In this document: piece after piece, positions 63,798-64,000 of the stretch
How the letters are laid out: each line of letters starts with the position of its first letter
Numbering within the stretch: position 1 is the stretch's first letter
Origin: Siphlonurus alternatus
Taxonomy: Eukaryota; Arthropoda; Insecta; Ephemeroptera; Siphlonuridae
Length of the DNA: 64,000 nt
Direction of reading: 5' to 3'
Assembly: GCA_949825025.1 (NCBI GenBank)
Contig: OX463787.1
Span: 21,063,608-21,127,607 of the forward strand
Program-made: the position numbers and the translations under genes
Notes under the pieces: model-generated
Database searches by the model: none
What the model was told of the DNA's origin: nothing
The model's input: only the letters and a program-made list of their open reading frames with translations

Positions 63798-64000
63798 TTT
63801 TTATTGATTACAACATGATATGATAACATGATATATTACACGTGCAATTCTGCATGTACATGGATGAAACGTGTGTTTTATTTTTTGTGTTTTTTATATA
63901 TATATACAACTTTAAATACTGAGTCATATTTTCTTAAGTTCACTGAACGAATTCAAGGAAACGACCCCCAAATAAAAATCTTCAACCTCCATGATAGATA
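63798..64000. other. AT-rich end of window
   Basis: Short (TA)n at 63895-63905; nothing else recognised. Confidence 0.5.

Overview
The window looks like AT-rich nuclear DNA from an animal, probably an invertebrate. The reasons are long introns with GT/AG junctions, no long bacterial-type ORFs, (AT)n and (CTGT)n microsatellites, a fragment of a non-LTR retrotransposon, and a SINE whose head is an unmistakable 5S rRNA sequence. The species cannot be fixed from the sequence alone. Only a small fraction looks protein-coding. Most of the window is transposon-derived, and an unusual share of that is palindromic (foldback) elements from about 130 bp to 3.2 kb.

Layout. (1) 1-8463, plus strand: 3' part of a gene coding for a Ser/Arg-rich protein. 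A ~2-kb block holding two symmetric phase-0 exons is present twice in tandem (1-2046 and 2047-~3985), so the protein should carry an internal repeat. A terminal exon lies at 8230-8463 and an alternative one at 6528-6635. (2) ~8.5-27 kb: repeat-filled DNA with a tandem ~940-bp duplication (11-12.6 kb), a foldback hAT element with perfect 8-bp target duplications (15.4-17.0 kb), a foldback with CACTGTAAAA ends (19.4-20.8 kb), a TTAA-flanked foldback (22.9-25.0 kb) holding a nested 5S-SINE, and several MITEs. (3) 46.34 kb down to 27.3 kb, minus strand: a string of short GC-rich exons with good splice sites. Four of them (46275-46343, 43039-43083, 38320-38402, 37112-37198) join in phase into a continuous reading frame. 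Further down are three related exons (33.3, 31.9 and 27.3 kb), two of them clear copies of each other. Its introns hold a 3.2-kb palindrome and several MITEs. (4) 47.56 kb, plus strand: a candidate first coding exon (51 codons) facing away from the minus-strand gene, followed by an intron that begins with a tandem repeat rich in ACCGGT. (5) 49-64 kb: repeats, including a palindromic 16-bp minisatellite (50.7-51.8 kb) and a 2.2-kb palindrome (61.3-63.5 kb) whose outer arms are strings of CGAA boxes every 15 bp and which has split a 5S-SINE.

No protein family was recognised for the three host genes, so all gene calls rest on splice signals, phase and composition. The transposon calls rest on terminal inverted repeats, target duplications, multiple copies inside this window and, for the LINE, reverse transcriptase motifs. 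Superfamily names are inferred from target-site length and end sequence; no transposase was seen.
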